From Reticulascus tulasneorum (Eukaryota > Ascomycota > Sordariomycetes > Glomerellales > Reticulascaceae), in NCBI GenBank assembly GCA_001557505.1, contig LSAX01000001.1, forward strand, positions 620,001 to 684,000: DNA of 64,000 nucleotides, given 5' to 3'. Under the pieces are notes generated by a model. That model was not told the origin of the DNA and searched no databases. It saw only the letters and a list, made by a program, of their open reading frames with translations. Shown piece after piece: positions 1-9,406 of this stretch. The first letter of the stretch is position 1; each line of letters starts with the position of its first letter. Both the position numbers and the translations under genes were made by a program.

Positions 1-46
1 CAGAAACCGCCAGCCGCAACAGAAAACTTCAAAGAATCTCCATACC

Positions 47-715
47 ATGGATACCACTACGAAAAATCCTCAACCATCTGCGATCCCGTATCGTCAAATT
101 CGGGCGCAGCACGACGACGGGACCATAACCGTCTATCAAGCATACAAATCCTCAATTGCATCCGCCGCAGTTACAGCACAGAAACTGGATGCCTCGCCTG
201 AATTCAAGCTCGGTCGCATGACATGGGTGAAGCCGAGCTGGAGCTGGATGCTCTATCGTGCGGGGTACTCGTACAAGGACTCGGGGCAGGCACGCATCCT
301 CGCATTGAAGATGAAGCACGAGCACTTTGTCGCGCTGCTTGAAAGAGGAGTCCTATCCCACGGTGTCCTGAAAGAATTCAACGATGGGCGGCCTAGATCT
401 GAGGAAGTGAGGGTTCAATGGGATCCGGAGAGGACAGTCAGGCTTGGGAAGCTGGAGTATCGGAGCATCCAGATTGGAATACCGGGCAGCTTGAGTCAGA
501 CCTGGGTGAACGAATGGATTTCACAGATTGAGGATGTAACAGATCGGGCCAGGGAGTTGAAGAAAGTTTTGGATGAACGTCCTGAGGTCTCGGATGAGGA
601 GCTGCAGAATCTGGGCTTGGTTCCCATCGAGACGGAATTCGTCGTCCCAGTGGAAGTACAAGAGAGACTCGGAATGATCCATCCTGCTAAAGGGGATCTT
701 AAAGTGGAATCCTAG
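47..715 (+). CDS. DUF4291 family protein
   Basis: An intronless 222-residue frame starts at an ATG preceded by a good CC context and ends at TAG. The N-terminus carries the DUF4291 hallmark, YRQIRAQ followed by a Thr-Val-Tyr-Gln-Ala-Tyr stretch (residues about 15-33), then the MTWVKPS..WMLYR block (about 58-72) and a C-terminal RxIQIG segment (about 141-146). These match the family over its whole usual length of about 200 residues. DUF4291 has no settled biochemical role; it occurs in bacteria and fungi as a soluble single-domain protein. No signal peptide or membrane segment is visible. It stands at the window edge, so its upstream neighbour is unknown; the next gene converges on it. Confidence 0.9.
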   Translation: MDTTTKNPQPSAIPYRQIRAQHDDGTITVYQAYKSSIASAAVTAQKLDASPEFKLGRMTWVKPSWSWMLYRAGYSYKDSGQARILALKMKHEHFVALLERGVLSHGVLKEFNDGRPRSEEVRVQWDPERTVRLGKLEYRSIQIGIPGSLSQTWVNEWISQIEDVTDRARELKKVLDERPEVSDEELQNLGLVPIETEFVVPVEVQERLGMIHPAKGDLKVES

Positions 716-1090
716 TAGTCTGAGTGTAACGGTGGCAATAAGATTAATACTACTCTGGCGCCAATTAGTGTCTCAAAGAGTCTCAACTAGGGGGACCGTT
801 TTTTATGTGTAAAAGTTGGACGAGTTAGTGAACCAAGGCTAGGGAATCTCATCTTACTTATACTGGTCATATTCATTGCTACTGCCATGCATCAGATCGT
901 GTCGACACCAGTTCTCTAGCATACCCTACCTAGTGTAGAACGCAGCAACAACCTGCAGACAGAGTAGCATTAGACAAAAGTTCCATGGTATAAATACTTG
1001 TCTTGGATATTATGCAACAGAGCCTTCTATATTCGTTTGTTGTAGATCATATGCAGAGAACATGAGCATCTATCAAAACTTATCAAACGT
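716..1090. other. Convergent intergenic spacer
   Basis: This is the shared 3' side of the DUF4291 and SnoaL-like genes. I see only AT-rich sequence compatible with 3' UTRs and polyadenylation, with no coding frame or repeat. Confidence 0.5.
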
Positions 1091-1618
1091 CTAAGCTTCC
1101 TCGCTCTTCTTTTTGAAGATTGCCACGATCGGTGCCACATCACAATATAACCTGTAGCTCGAAATCAGGCCCTCGCTATCAAAATCCACAACCTCCAGTT
1201 CGGGAAAGTGCTCAATCGACTCCCCCAGTATCTTGATGTGGTTGTCCATCTCTGCTACAATCGTGTGTCCGTCCTCCGTAGTCGAGCGAGAGAGTACCCG
1301 GCGCTCCGCCATCGCCCATGTCGGCAAAAGGCCTTTCATGGCCGCGACAGCGCCTTCCCGGCCCGAAACAGGTGGAGAGCCCATGCCATTGAGGTATGCG
1401 ACGCAATTTGGCGCCCAGTAAGATCCGTGCTTGTCCCACTTGTCTGCTGGAGAGTCAACGCGAAGTTCGCTGACTTCTTGCCAAAAGCTGTCGAGCTTGC
1501 GGTGAAGATCGGGTGAAGAAGCCATGGTAGTGGTGTAAGTTCGTAGAAGAGGTCTGATTTGGGTTTGGTATTGCTGTATCGATCTTGTGGCAGATATCCT
1601 GGAAGCTACCGCTTTCAT
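1091..1618 (-). CDS. SnoaL-like / NTF2-fold protein, likely mitochondrial
   Basis: A single-exon 175-residue protein. Residues about 32-175 look like a SnoaL/NTF2-like cone: an N-terminal helix, FWQEVSEL, then a W..H..YWAPN strand and a C-terminal SYRLYCDVAPI strand. Members of this fold are small enzymes or ligand-binding proteins, and the sequence alone does not reveal the substrate. The first 31 residues are rich in Arg, Ser and Thr and free of acidic residues, as in a mitochondrial presequence. A second Met at residue 32 (codon at 1523-1525) would give a cytosolic 144-residue form. Either start is possible; the upstream one keeps a reasonable context. It converges with the DUF4291 gene. 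Confidence 0.78.
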   Translation of the reverse strand: MKAVASRISATRSIQQYQTQIRPLLRTYTTTMASSPDLHRKLDSFWQEVSELRVDSPADKWDKHGSYWAPNCVAYLNGMGSPPVSGREGAVAAMKGLLPTWAMAERRVLSRSTTEDGHTIVAEMDNHIKILGESIEHFPELEVVDFDSEGLISSYRLYCDVAPIVAIFKKKSEEA

Positions 1619-2169
1619 TGCCGTTGTGAATGAGACGGAGCGTGTCTAAGAACTCCCCCCATTCTGCCTTGGGGAGCTGGGGAATTTATAATTATTCAGA
1701 CTGCGAATGATTTCTCAAGAGGCCATACAGATTTGTAACATCCATAACACCGATGAGCACCATTTTCCCTTTCGGGTAGATCGGTTTGTTCTGTCATCAA
1801 GTGGATCTCGAAGATTCGGTTTTAGTGATCGTGCTTATCGCCGAATTGTCAAGCAACCGCAAGGTGGCCCGTCGGCATCATCAGCCTGCGCCAGACCGTT
1901 GTAATTCTTGAAATAATTTTGCGACTATCGGCGTAGGAGATTCCATGGTGGAAGTTTCTCTCAAACCGCATCGGCCGGGTTCAGTGGACTCTAGTCTGTG
2001 CCACAGCAGACGCTCCGCCAGAATCGTCTATCACCTTATTTCACGCGTAGGATTCACGCGAATTCAACCTGATATGCGCAGACAAATTGGCTGTTCGTTG
2101 ATCTCATTAGCCCTCGTTCAGAGTGTTACCTTGAAGCGAAACGAATTGTGTCATTAATTAGACGAGGAC
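1619..2169. other. Intergenic spacer
   Basis: This stretch holds the promoter of the SnoaL-like gene and the 3' flank of the SET gene. Two short open frames on the plus strand have no family resemblance and are taken as chance. Confidence 0.5.
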
Positions 2170-3216
2170 TCATGTCCACGGAGCATAGGAGAAGCTCGAA
2201 TCTGGCACATTGCCACTACCTGGTGGCGCCTCTGCCTTAAGCTTGATCTCTTCACGAAACCTCAACCCTTCGAATTCCAGACGGCGCGCCTCGTAAAAAG
2301 GGCTGTCACTGCCAACGGCGTCCCTCTCTAGTTCCAGGCTTCTGGCGCCAAGTGTAAAAGCCTGCATGATGTTGCCCAGCTGCACTGCGAGACCTGCCGC
2401 TGCAGAGTATAGTGATGCCAACTCCCTCCCTGCAAGTCCCTCCTGCTCATACAACTCTATTAGAAGTAGTGTTAGTACAAGTTTGTCTTTCTCAGCCCCC
2501 CTTTCTTGTATTTCATGATCAAGAGACATAGATTGCGGACCCTGTTCAGCAAACACGGCAAGCTTGCGATGAACGTGAGATCGGCGTTTCTGGCTCATAT
2601 CACTCTTTGGCGAGTTCTTGTCGCATATATCACAAGCGCAGTCGAACCCATATCCTTCTCGCAATTTGCTTTGTCTCACTTCCAGAGAGGCGCGCTCGTC
2701 GTGCAGATAGGAGATAGTAATCTCATCTCCGCTGGCAATATCGTGCAAGGCGTAAATCGTATAGCTCTCAAGATTTGTGTTGAAGTTGCCTTGCGAGTTT
2801 GGGATGCAGGAATGATTCATGCGCGCCACAGTGGGGAATACCGATCGAGTATTATGCTTGTCTAGTAGTACGAAGTTGTTGTTGTAGAAAATATTAAGTA
2901 TATCCCTGTTTTGACGGATGGCCAGGAGGCTGCCGATAGTGGCCTTAGATGAGCTTTGTGCCAACCAGGACAATAGCGACTTGCGTGATGCATCAAAGAA
3001 GCTCCATATTGATGAACGCTTGTCGGCATTCAATGACAGGAATAGAAGTGATTGCTGATCTTCCAGTGTCAGGTTTCTGTGAGCACCCAGAATATCAGGG
3101 CGGGCATCAGTGATGGTGATGAGTGGCGGCTCTGCCAAGATTTGTGTCCCCCTTGCTATGTTTTGGGACGCAAATATACCGAAGCCTTTGGCGCCAGCTT
3201 GACGGATTTGGAACAT
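2170..3216 (-). CDS. SET-domain protein (SMYD/SET5-like)
   Basis: An intronless frame of 348 residues. The SET core is clear: an N-terminal KGFGIFA(S) strand at about 10-17 (the KGxGxFA SET-N motif), NHSCIPN at 134-140, GDEITISY at 163-170, and a post-SET CxCxxC zinc site at 193-198 that would pair with the Cys of NHSC. This is the arrangement of cytoplasmic or nuclear lysine methyltransferases of the SMYD/SET5 type, which use S-adenosylmethionine. No MYND finger is present, as usual in the short fungal members. The helical C-terminus (about 225-320) resembles the tetratricopeptide-like tail of SMYD proteins. The substrate cannot be inferred. The start sits directly before the SET-N strand, so an extra upstream exon is possible but not needed. 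Confidence 0.9.
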   Translation of the reverse strand: MFQIRQAGAKGFGIFASQNIARGTQILAEPPLITITDARPDILGAHRNLTLEDQQSLLFLSLNADKRSSIWSFFDASRKSLLSWLAQSSSKATIGSLLAIRQNRDILNIFYNNNFVLLDKHNTRSVFPTVARMNHSCIPNSQGNFNTNLESYTIYALHDIASGDEITISYLHDERASLEVRQSKLREGYGFDCACDICDKNSPKSDMSQKRRSHVHRKLAVFAEQGPQSMSLDHEIQERGAEKDKLVLTLLLIELYEQEGLAGRELASLYSAAAGLAVQLGNIMQAFTLGARSLELERDAVGSDSPFYEARRLEFEGLRFREEIKLKAEAPPGSGNVPDSSFSYAPWT

Positions 3217-4005
3217 CGATGGCCGTATGGTCGACTTTCCGGCTTCCTCGTAGCCGTAGTTGTGTTTTTGCTAGGCCCAGAAAGCGCCATGAGGATTTTA
3301 ATTATGAGACTAAAAGGGGTCGCCTCTAATAAGCCATATAGTGGTAGTGAGACAGGGCTTTGGCAATTATATCCACTCTCCTGTTCTGATACAATGATAA
3401 AGCATAAATAAATAACCTACCTAAGTGTAGTAGTGTTGTTAATTCGGAGTATTTCTATTCTAATCCGCGTGTTAGCTGTTAATTTTTCCGTCTTGGACTT
3501 AGTACTTGCCGACTTAGCTTGAGCCATAACCAAGTCAAACTGAGCCCAGCTGAGCTCGTGGACTCGTTCCGTCGACACATAAATTACGCTTTATTCTTCG
3601 CAATAAATGACACTCCTAACGTGCCGCGCATTGCATGGGATGAGCTCATGGACTACAAGTCGCCGCTTACGTGCTTGCCGGGACTAGTGATAGACGGCCT
3701 CTGGGCTGCATCGCCAATGTGAGCTGATAACATCACAGCCCTTGTTCTCGGGCGACTGGCAGACTAGCAAGTTAAGGAGAGGCTTTAGGATGAGCCACAA
3801 AACCAATAGAAAGCCTTGGCATCGCCACGATGTGTTGACGCAAGTTTCACTTCTTCATGAGTTACCATTGGCTTAGCTAAGTTGTAGATACATTGCTCCT
3901 TGAATCAGTTTAACAGGCACTTGGACCGTTCCTAGAACTTTTTTTGCAGCTCATAGATGGGCAAAATATACCATGCCTCTCACATCACTTGCACAGCCCA
4001 GGAGT
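3217..4005. other. Intergenic spacer
   Basis: About 790 bp between the start of the SET gene and the 3' end of the SDR gene. A 67-codon open frame (3519-3722) shows no recognisable domain. I see no other structure. Confidence 0.5.
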
Positions 4006-4770
4006 TCAAAATTTTACGTAGCCCTTGTCCTTGACAAATGTGGCATGCCATGGGACCTCATTCTCTGCGGAGGCGAGGCTTGCATAGAAGTCGCCGTGCG
4101 CTTCACCATCGACCTTCATGCCCTTTGAAGTTCCGTCCGGGTGACGCTCGTCGGCATAGTAGAACCTAATTGCAGCGGCGTTAGCAGAGGTGCTCGTCGG
4201 TTTGCAAGTCCCTGGGAGACATTGCCAAACTTACCGATAGCCTTGGCCAGAGTATAACGTGTCCGCAGTGCCGATCCAGTACGCTGCGGCTGACTTGCCG
4301 GCGCCAGCAGTCAGCATGAGCGGCCAAGGTATAATGGCGACGTTGGAAATATTCCCGGTGTAGATGAATGCCTTCTTGGCATCTTTGGGCAGCTTTCCCC
4401 ACCCTTCGACGGCCAGCTGAGCGGCAACGTATGGACTGATGGTGTTGACGATCATGTCTGACGCCAAACTGTCCGCTGGTATGGAAAATATGGAGTTCTC
4501 TACTGGCGGTGGCGTCAGTGTGGCTGCGTTGTAGATGATGGTGCCTGGAAACTCCTTGAACTCGGCCACCACTGCATCGAATGCTGCTTTGACTGCCGCA
4601 GAATTGGAAAAGTCCGCTTTGATGGAGAGAAACCCATCCTCGTCCTTTGCGCCTGTCCCCTTTCGAGAGGCAAGTGCTACAGCGTAACCCTTGCTGGCGA
4701 ATTTCTTGGCCACGGCGGCGCCGATTCTGGGCCCGGCTCCCAGGATGAGGACAACAGGCTTAGCAGACAT
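4006..4770 (-). CDS. Short-chain dehydrogenase/reductase, atypical
   Basis: Two exons, 4235-4770 and 4006-4165, are joined across a 69-bp intron (GTAAGT..TTAG), giving 231 residues. I chose the ATG at 4768-4770, which opens with MSAKPV and leads straight into the Rossmann strand VLILGAGPRIG (dinucleotide-binding glycines at about 11-17). Acidic-strand and NAG-like positions are present as KADF and YNAATL. The expected catalytic YxxxK pair is not obvious; AAYWIGTAD occupies its region, so activity may differ from classical SDRs. The second exon ends in a segment common to its fungal relatives (WHATFVKDKGYVKF). Substrate unknown. The next gene upstream is the Zn2Cys6 regulator on the same strand. 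Confidence 0.87.
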
Positions 4771-5573
4771 CTTGATTCGGATGGATGGAATAGCACGTGA
4801 ACTAATGCTGGTAGGTTTTGAATATCTCTTGTAGTTTGGTTTGATGTTCTCGCAGGTCAAAATCTAAGGGCATGGCGATGTAGGCCTTTTATATCCCATC
4901 TCATCTCATAGAAATAACCAACTCAACCTACTCTCTTGACAAATGTGCTTCCTGCTTAACAAATATGATTACAAATTAGGCCACCGAGAAGGACATGCAT
5001 ATCCATTAAGATGTTGATAGATACATCAGATTCTCCTTTTCTGGTCGCTGCGACTGCTGTATCCCAGTACACCCCCACTGCCGCGCGGGTCTTGTATATA
5101 CAAGAATTGGGCCCAGGAGTGCGGAGCGCGCGGGACCCACACGGTTGCATTTCGACTAGAATAATAAATGCGGGCCACAGATTTGCATCATCGGAGAGCT
5201 ATGAGATCTCCTGCTCCTCGCTGGAAACGGCACCACGCAGTCCTCGAAAGCAGTATAGCAGACATCCAATACAGACCCTTTAGAGGAACTAGCGGCAGCT
5301 TACATTCTGCTCCAGTCTGACCTGTTCTTTTACAGCGATTCCTTCTCTCAGGCTTTGCTGAGCTTCTGCTTGAGTCTAATATTTCGCCGCTCATTCAAAA
5401 GAATCTTGAGGTCATGATATGATTTTGCCACAGACTGGTGCTGGGAAATAGTTAACGCCCCCCTACTTTAGCTTGCTATGCTACATCTGTGGACCATATG
5501 AAAGAACCAAGCTTGCTCGCTGTGTACTACGTAGTAGGATAAAGCCTGTCCGCCACGGATCTCCCAGCCGCCT
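4771..5573. other. Intergenic spacer, promoter of the SDR
   Basis: About 800 bp between the SDR start and the stop of the Zn2Cys6 gene. No coding frame looks credible. A palindrome-like TATATACAAG stretch near 5095 is the only TATA-like element noticed, and it is too far from the SDR start to be assigned. Confidence 0.4.
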
Positions 5574-7412
5574 CTAAACTAGTAAGACTAGATGCCCGGG
5601 TCTTCTAAAGCATGCTGCCAGATCCCAGTTTGCAACATCAATTGTTTCCCTGCTACGCCACACGTTCTCCATAATGTCGAGTGCCTTCCGCATCGAACCG
5701 AAAAGGCCCGCCGGTCGCAGGCCCTCAACCATGCCACGAAATAATAGCTCCTGCGCCGGGTCTGCGAGACAGCCAGCAACGCAGAAAGGCCATGCGACGG
5801 TGCGCAGCAGCTCCGGCGACGGCAAATGATGCATGGCCAGTTCGATAATGCGCTCCACCTGGTGACGGACCTGGTAGTTGGCAGGCTGCCAACCCGATAC
5901 GACAATCGAGAGGTAAATGATCGCGGCGTGGGCCCAGATACGGGTGATGAGATTGCTCTGGTTCGCAGGCGACGTCCGATGGTCCTTCCATGGATAAAAT
6001 ACACTCGGTAGGGTGCTACTGGTATCTGGGACTGAGGGTGCAGTGGCTCGTTCTAGGTGAGCTAGTAGCATGCTCTTGATAGCCGCCGCCCGTTGGACGA
6101 GCTCCATCATGTCGAGATCCCCAGCCGCCCTACGTCTCTTTTTCCACGCGTCAAGGGCAGATATCTTGCCGATTTGCAGCATTACCCCATTTTGACACCC
6201 CATAACAGCTGCGAGGTCGAGAGGGGCTCTCTTAGCATCGTCGCTGAGGCTCTGGCTACAACCCAAAAAGCTGTCGTGATACCCATACAACTCAGGCTCC
6301 TCTCCAAGGGCCGTACTGGCAATGATGTCGTCCACTATCAAAAGTGAGGAAAAGAAACGGAAGGCCGTCTGCCCTGAACTGCGCAATTGGAAGCTCTGCG
6401 TATTCTTCGGGCATTTTGGCGGACCCAAATGGCCCATTACAGCTTCGAATCTAGCCTCATTCTCAACGGGATTCTTGGCAGATCCGCCCACCATCAGCTG
6501 CTCGAATAGAGTGAGAGCAGCACTGAGATGGGCTTGGCAGTTCTCAAAACTCCAGATGGCAGTTTCGAAACGCTGAAGTAAAAGAATACTGCCCATGATC
6601 TGCACAGCCTTCAAACGGTACTCCGGCACCAATTTCATTGAGATGGACCCCAGCTCCTCCTGCAATATGCTAAACGTGGCCTGCATCTGGGCCAGCAGCT
6701 TCTCCCAGATGAACCTCTTGCACACCTCATGCCCTGAATCCGTGGCATTCAGTTCGAGCGAGCGAAAGTAGCAACTCAGGGTCATGATTGTCTGCTCCAT
6801 GGGTTGGCTCTCGGCGATGAAATCAACAACCCATGCCCGGCCACCCTCAAGAATCGGGGGCTGGTAGAAAGGAAACAGAAAAGGGAAGCAGTAATCCAAA
6901 TAGAAGACGACAAAGCTCCGGTCGGACATTGCCAGGGCTGTTGCATCAAGAAGTGTCTCCTCAGCAGACTGGCGATCCCGGGATGGTGGCACCGTTGAGC
7001 GTGCTGAGAGACACTTGGCGGAATCTCCTCCCTTAGAATATCCTAATTTTGAATACAGTGGCTGTATGTCGTCGAGTGTACTGGCTGAAGGTTGTCCTGG
7101 CTCGAATTCCTTCATAGTCACGTCGCGCGTGCTGTCCGCGGCTGCTTCTGGCGCGAGACCATCAACGATTTGCGCATAGCCCAGGCTATGACGAAAGGGG
7201 GCCTTGTCTTTGACCTCCCACTTGAGCTGCTCAGCCATCTCTCTCTGCCTGTCGCCACCGTCCATCCATTCTGGCTTGACTTGGCTATAGTGGCATGTGA
7301 TGAGCAGCGTCGCGCATGCGCGACAAGCGGGGCGTTCTTTGTCACATTTCTTGCGCCGAACCCGACAGGTCCAACATCCATCGAAGCTCCTCGTCGAGCC
7401 GACATGGCTCAT
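5574..7412 (-). CDS. Zn(II)2Cys6 transcription factor
   Basis: An intronless frame of 612 residues. The ATG at 7410-7412 was chosen; one codon triplet further upstream there is only a TTG. The binuclear zinc cluster lies at residues 13-40 with spacing C-x2-C-x6-C-x6-C-x2-C-x6-C and the basic RVRRKKC loop that contacts CGG triplets. The remainder is a helical fungal-specific regulatory domain of the DUF3468 (Fungal_trans_2) type. It should act in the nucleus as a pathway regulator. It is divergently arranged with the extradiol dioxygenase at 8030, sharing about 620 bp, so that gene is its most likely nearby target; this is inference from position. Confidence 0.92.
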   Translation of the reverse strand: MSHVGSTRSFDGCWTCRVRRKKCDKERPACRACATLLITCHYSQVKPEWMDGGDRQREMAEQLKWEVKDKAPFRHSLGYAQIVDGLAPEAAADSTRDVTMKEFEPGQPSASTLDDIQPLYSKLGYSKGGDSAKCLSARSTVPPSRDRQSAEETLLDATALAMSDRSFVVFYLDYCFPFLFPFYQPPILEGGRAWVVDFIAESQPMEQTIMTLSCYFRSLELNATDSGHEVCKRFIWEKLLAQMQATFSILQEELGSISMKLVPEYRLKAVQIMGSILLLQRFETAIWSFENCQAHLSAALTLFEQLMVGGSAKNPVENEARFEAVMGHLGPPKCPKNTQSFQLRSSGQTAFRFFSSLLIVDDIIASTALGEEPELYGYHDSFLGCSQSLSDDAKRAPLDLAAVMGCQNGVMLQIGKISALDAWKKRRRAAGDLDMMELVQRAAAIKSMLLAHLERATAPSVPDTSSTLPSVFYPWKDHRTSPANQSNLITRIWAHAAIIYLSIVVSGWQPANYQVRHQVERIIELAMHHLPSPELLRTVAWPFCVAGCLADPAQELLFRGMVEGLRPAGLFGSMRKALDIMENVWRSRETIDVANWDLAACFRRPGHLVLLV

Positions 7413-8029
7413 GATCAACAGGTACGACCGCGTGTGTCTTGGAAATCCGATATCACAATTCGCGCTGTTGGCCGAATAAGATGCTGGGGAGTAGGGAGTA
7501 AAGATGGGGCGCGTGCGGGCAGATCCACGCTAAACCCAAAATTTCGGGGCAGTCTACAGCGTATAACGTCCTTAACGCCAGTTCGAAGAGGCTAGGTTTA
7601 CAGAGATACGGGCGCAAACGAATATGTGAAGGACTAGGCAGGCTCAAACGACTAAGCACGCCAGGCGAAGCAGCAATACAGCGGTGCTAATAGTTTCGAG
7701 ACGAGATAGGGGCCTTCAGGCGAAGTACGTATAACTCTTGAAGATTACAAATTGACCGCCGCCCTACCGGGCTGACCAAGCCCGCCAGCTTCCTCCACCA
7801 CCCCTTTCTAGACCCGCACCGCGCGGGCCCCACTTTTATGCCCAGTTGTCTGGATCGCGGTGACATGTTGTATCTGATTGGCCAATGGGTCCATACCATG
7901 CCCGATCACATCGCCATTCCTTGGGAGTCTGGCCTGCCCATCTCTTCAACTCAGCTTTGCGTTCCCTTCAACCTTCCTCCACTATCCAGACGAGTCGCCG
8001 CTTCCTACATCTGTTCAAACTCATCCAGG
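7413..8029. promoter_or_regulatory. Divergent promoter, Zn2Cys6 gene / dioxygenase
   Basis: This 617-bp region lies between two genes read away from each other, so it must hold both promoters. No conserved CGG inverted repeat could be named with confidence. Open frames within it are judged to be chance. Confidence 0.5.
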
Positions 8030-9010
8030 ATGGGACGTGCTGCAGCAATTTGTATTTCACACGGCGGTGGTGAGCTTGGCGTGGGATTGTGCTATCGCCT
8101 CGATTTACTTTCTGACCACATATAGGCCCAATGCCTGTCTTGAACCAAGGCGGCCAGAAAGGCATCGTCTACTCACTCACCAAGCGGGTGCCCAGCATTC
8201 TCCGTCTGGGAACCACGGACGCGCCTCGAGCAATCGTGGTAGTCACCGCGCATTGGTCGACGAGCTGCCCAAGCTTGTCATCCAGTGCGAAACCTTCGCT
8301 GTATTACGACTACGGCGGGTTTTCCCCAGCCGCTTATAAACTCAAGTATGACGCACCTGGGTCACCCGAAGTTGCGGACGAGGTGAAAGAGGTGTTAACG
8401 AAGGCTGGGTTTGAGCCGGTCTTGGACGGCGAGCGTGGTTCGTTTGCTCTTCAATCCTCTCAGTGCTACTGGGAAACCGTCAACTGACCGGTGCAAATAG
8501 GCTGGGATCACGGAGTATTCATACCGTTCTTGCTCATCAACCCAACTGCAGATATCCCGATTGTCCAGATGTCGGTGCTCAGCAGTGAAGACCCCTGACG
8601 ACCATATCGCCCTGGGGAAGGCCATCAGCGGCTTGAGAGACTCCAATATCGCCATTGTGGGTTCCGGATTTCCCTCATTCCACAACATGTCCCTTATACG
8701 ACCAATCATGACCGGAGCGGCGGACCCTTCCAGCCTTAGGGCATCTGTGGAAAGCTGGAACAGTTGGCTGACGGCAGCTGTGTCCCACCCAAAGCTAGCT
8801 GATCGCTGTTCAGCATTGGCAAAATGGCGAGAAGCCCCACTCAGCTACAGAATGCATCCGTCTGGCAGGGCCGATCATTTCATGCCTCTTCTAGTCACAG
8901 CCGGTGCTGGGGGAGAAGATGCGCAGTGCAGCTATTACAAAGATGACTTTTTGGGGATAGTCATCTGCACATATTATTGGAGTGACGTTGAGCTTGCTCC
9001 AGGGTCGTAG
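8030..9010 (+). CDS. Class III extradiol dioxygenase (LigB/DODA type), frameshifted
   Basis: Three exons are recognised: 8030-8069, 8126-8437 and 8501-9010. The first two joins restore ISHGGGPMPVL (metal His) and ERGWDHGVFIP, both hallmarks of the DOPA 4,5-dioxygenase-like family of Fe(II) ring-cleavage enzymes; VVVTAHWS and the C-terminal HFMPLLV also fit. Within exon 3 the frame breaks: the run of four C at 8592-8595 puts a TGA at 8596-8598, while the family continues in the next frame from there (DDHIALGKAI) to TAG at 9008-9010. Removing one C would restore EDPDDH. Either the gene is a recent pseudogene or the base is a sequencing error. Intact, it would be about 270 residues. Donor GTTCGT of intron 2 is weak. 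It lies divergent to the Zn2Cys6 factor. Confidence 0.85.
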
Positions 9011-9406
9011 CATGGTCTATTCTCCCGTCCGATAGAGGATAGATAAGTCTGACTCGGGTCTTTATGCTTCCCTTCCTCGGTCATACCATAGTGCTTATGT
9101 TGTAATACATTCCCTGCATGAAAGGGATCTCCTGACAGGTCTTGGTACAGTGAGTCTTGTAACAGCAGAACTGGTTCATAAAATGAGACTCGGCTGATAA
9201 AAATTGTCCACAGAATCTTTGACTTGACCTTGTGCCCCGCCAGCAAACCTTACCATAAATCCGAGTCGATACCGAAGTTCAACTCAGACCATGCAAGCCG
9301 TTCAATCAGTGGATTGTGCAAGTTCGATCGGTTCCTGGGCACACCCCATGCACCAAGAGAAGTCGCTCTGTCTTCTGAAAATATGGTTCGAGACGCTGTC
9401 GTTGAT
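9011..9406. other. Convergent intergenic spacer
   Basis: The 3' flanks of the dioxygenase and the CDF gene meet here. No coding potential or repeat is seen. Confidence 0.5.

Noticed and set aside
3519..3722. A 67-codon frame between the SET and SDR genes
   Set aside because: No conserved motif and no splice partner.
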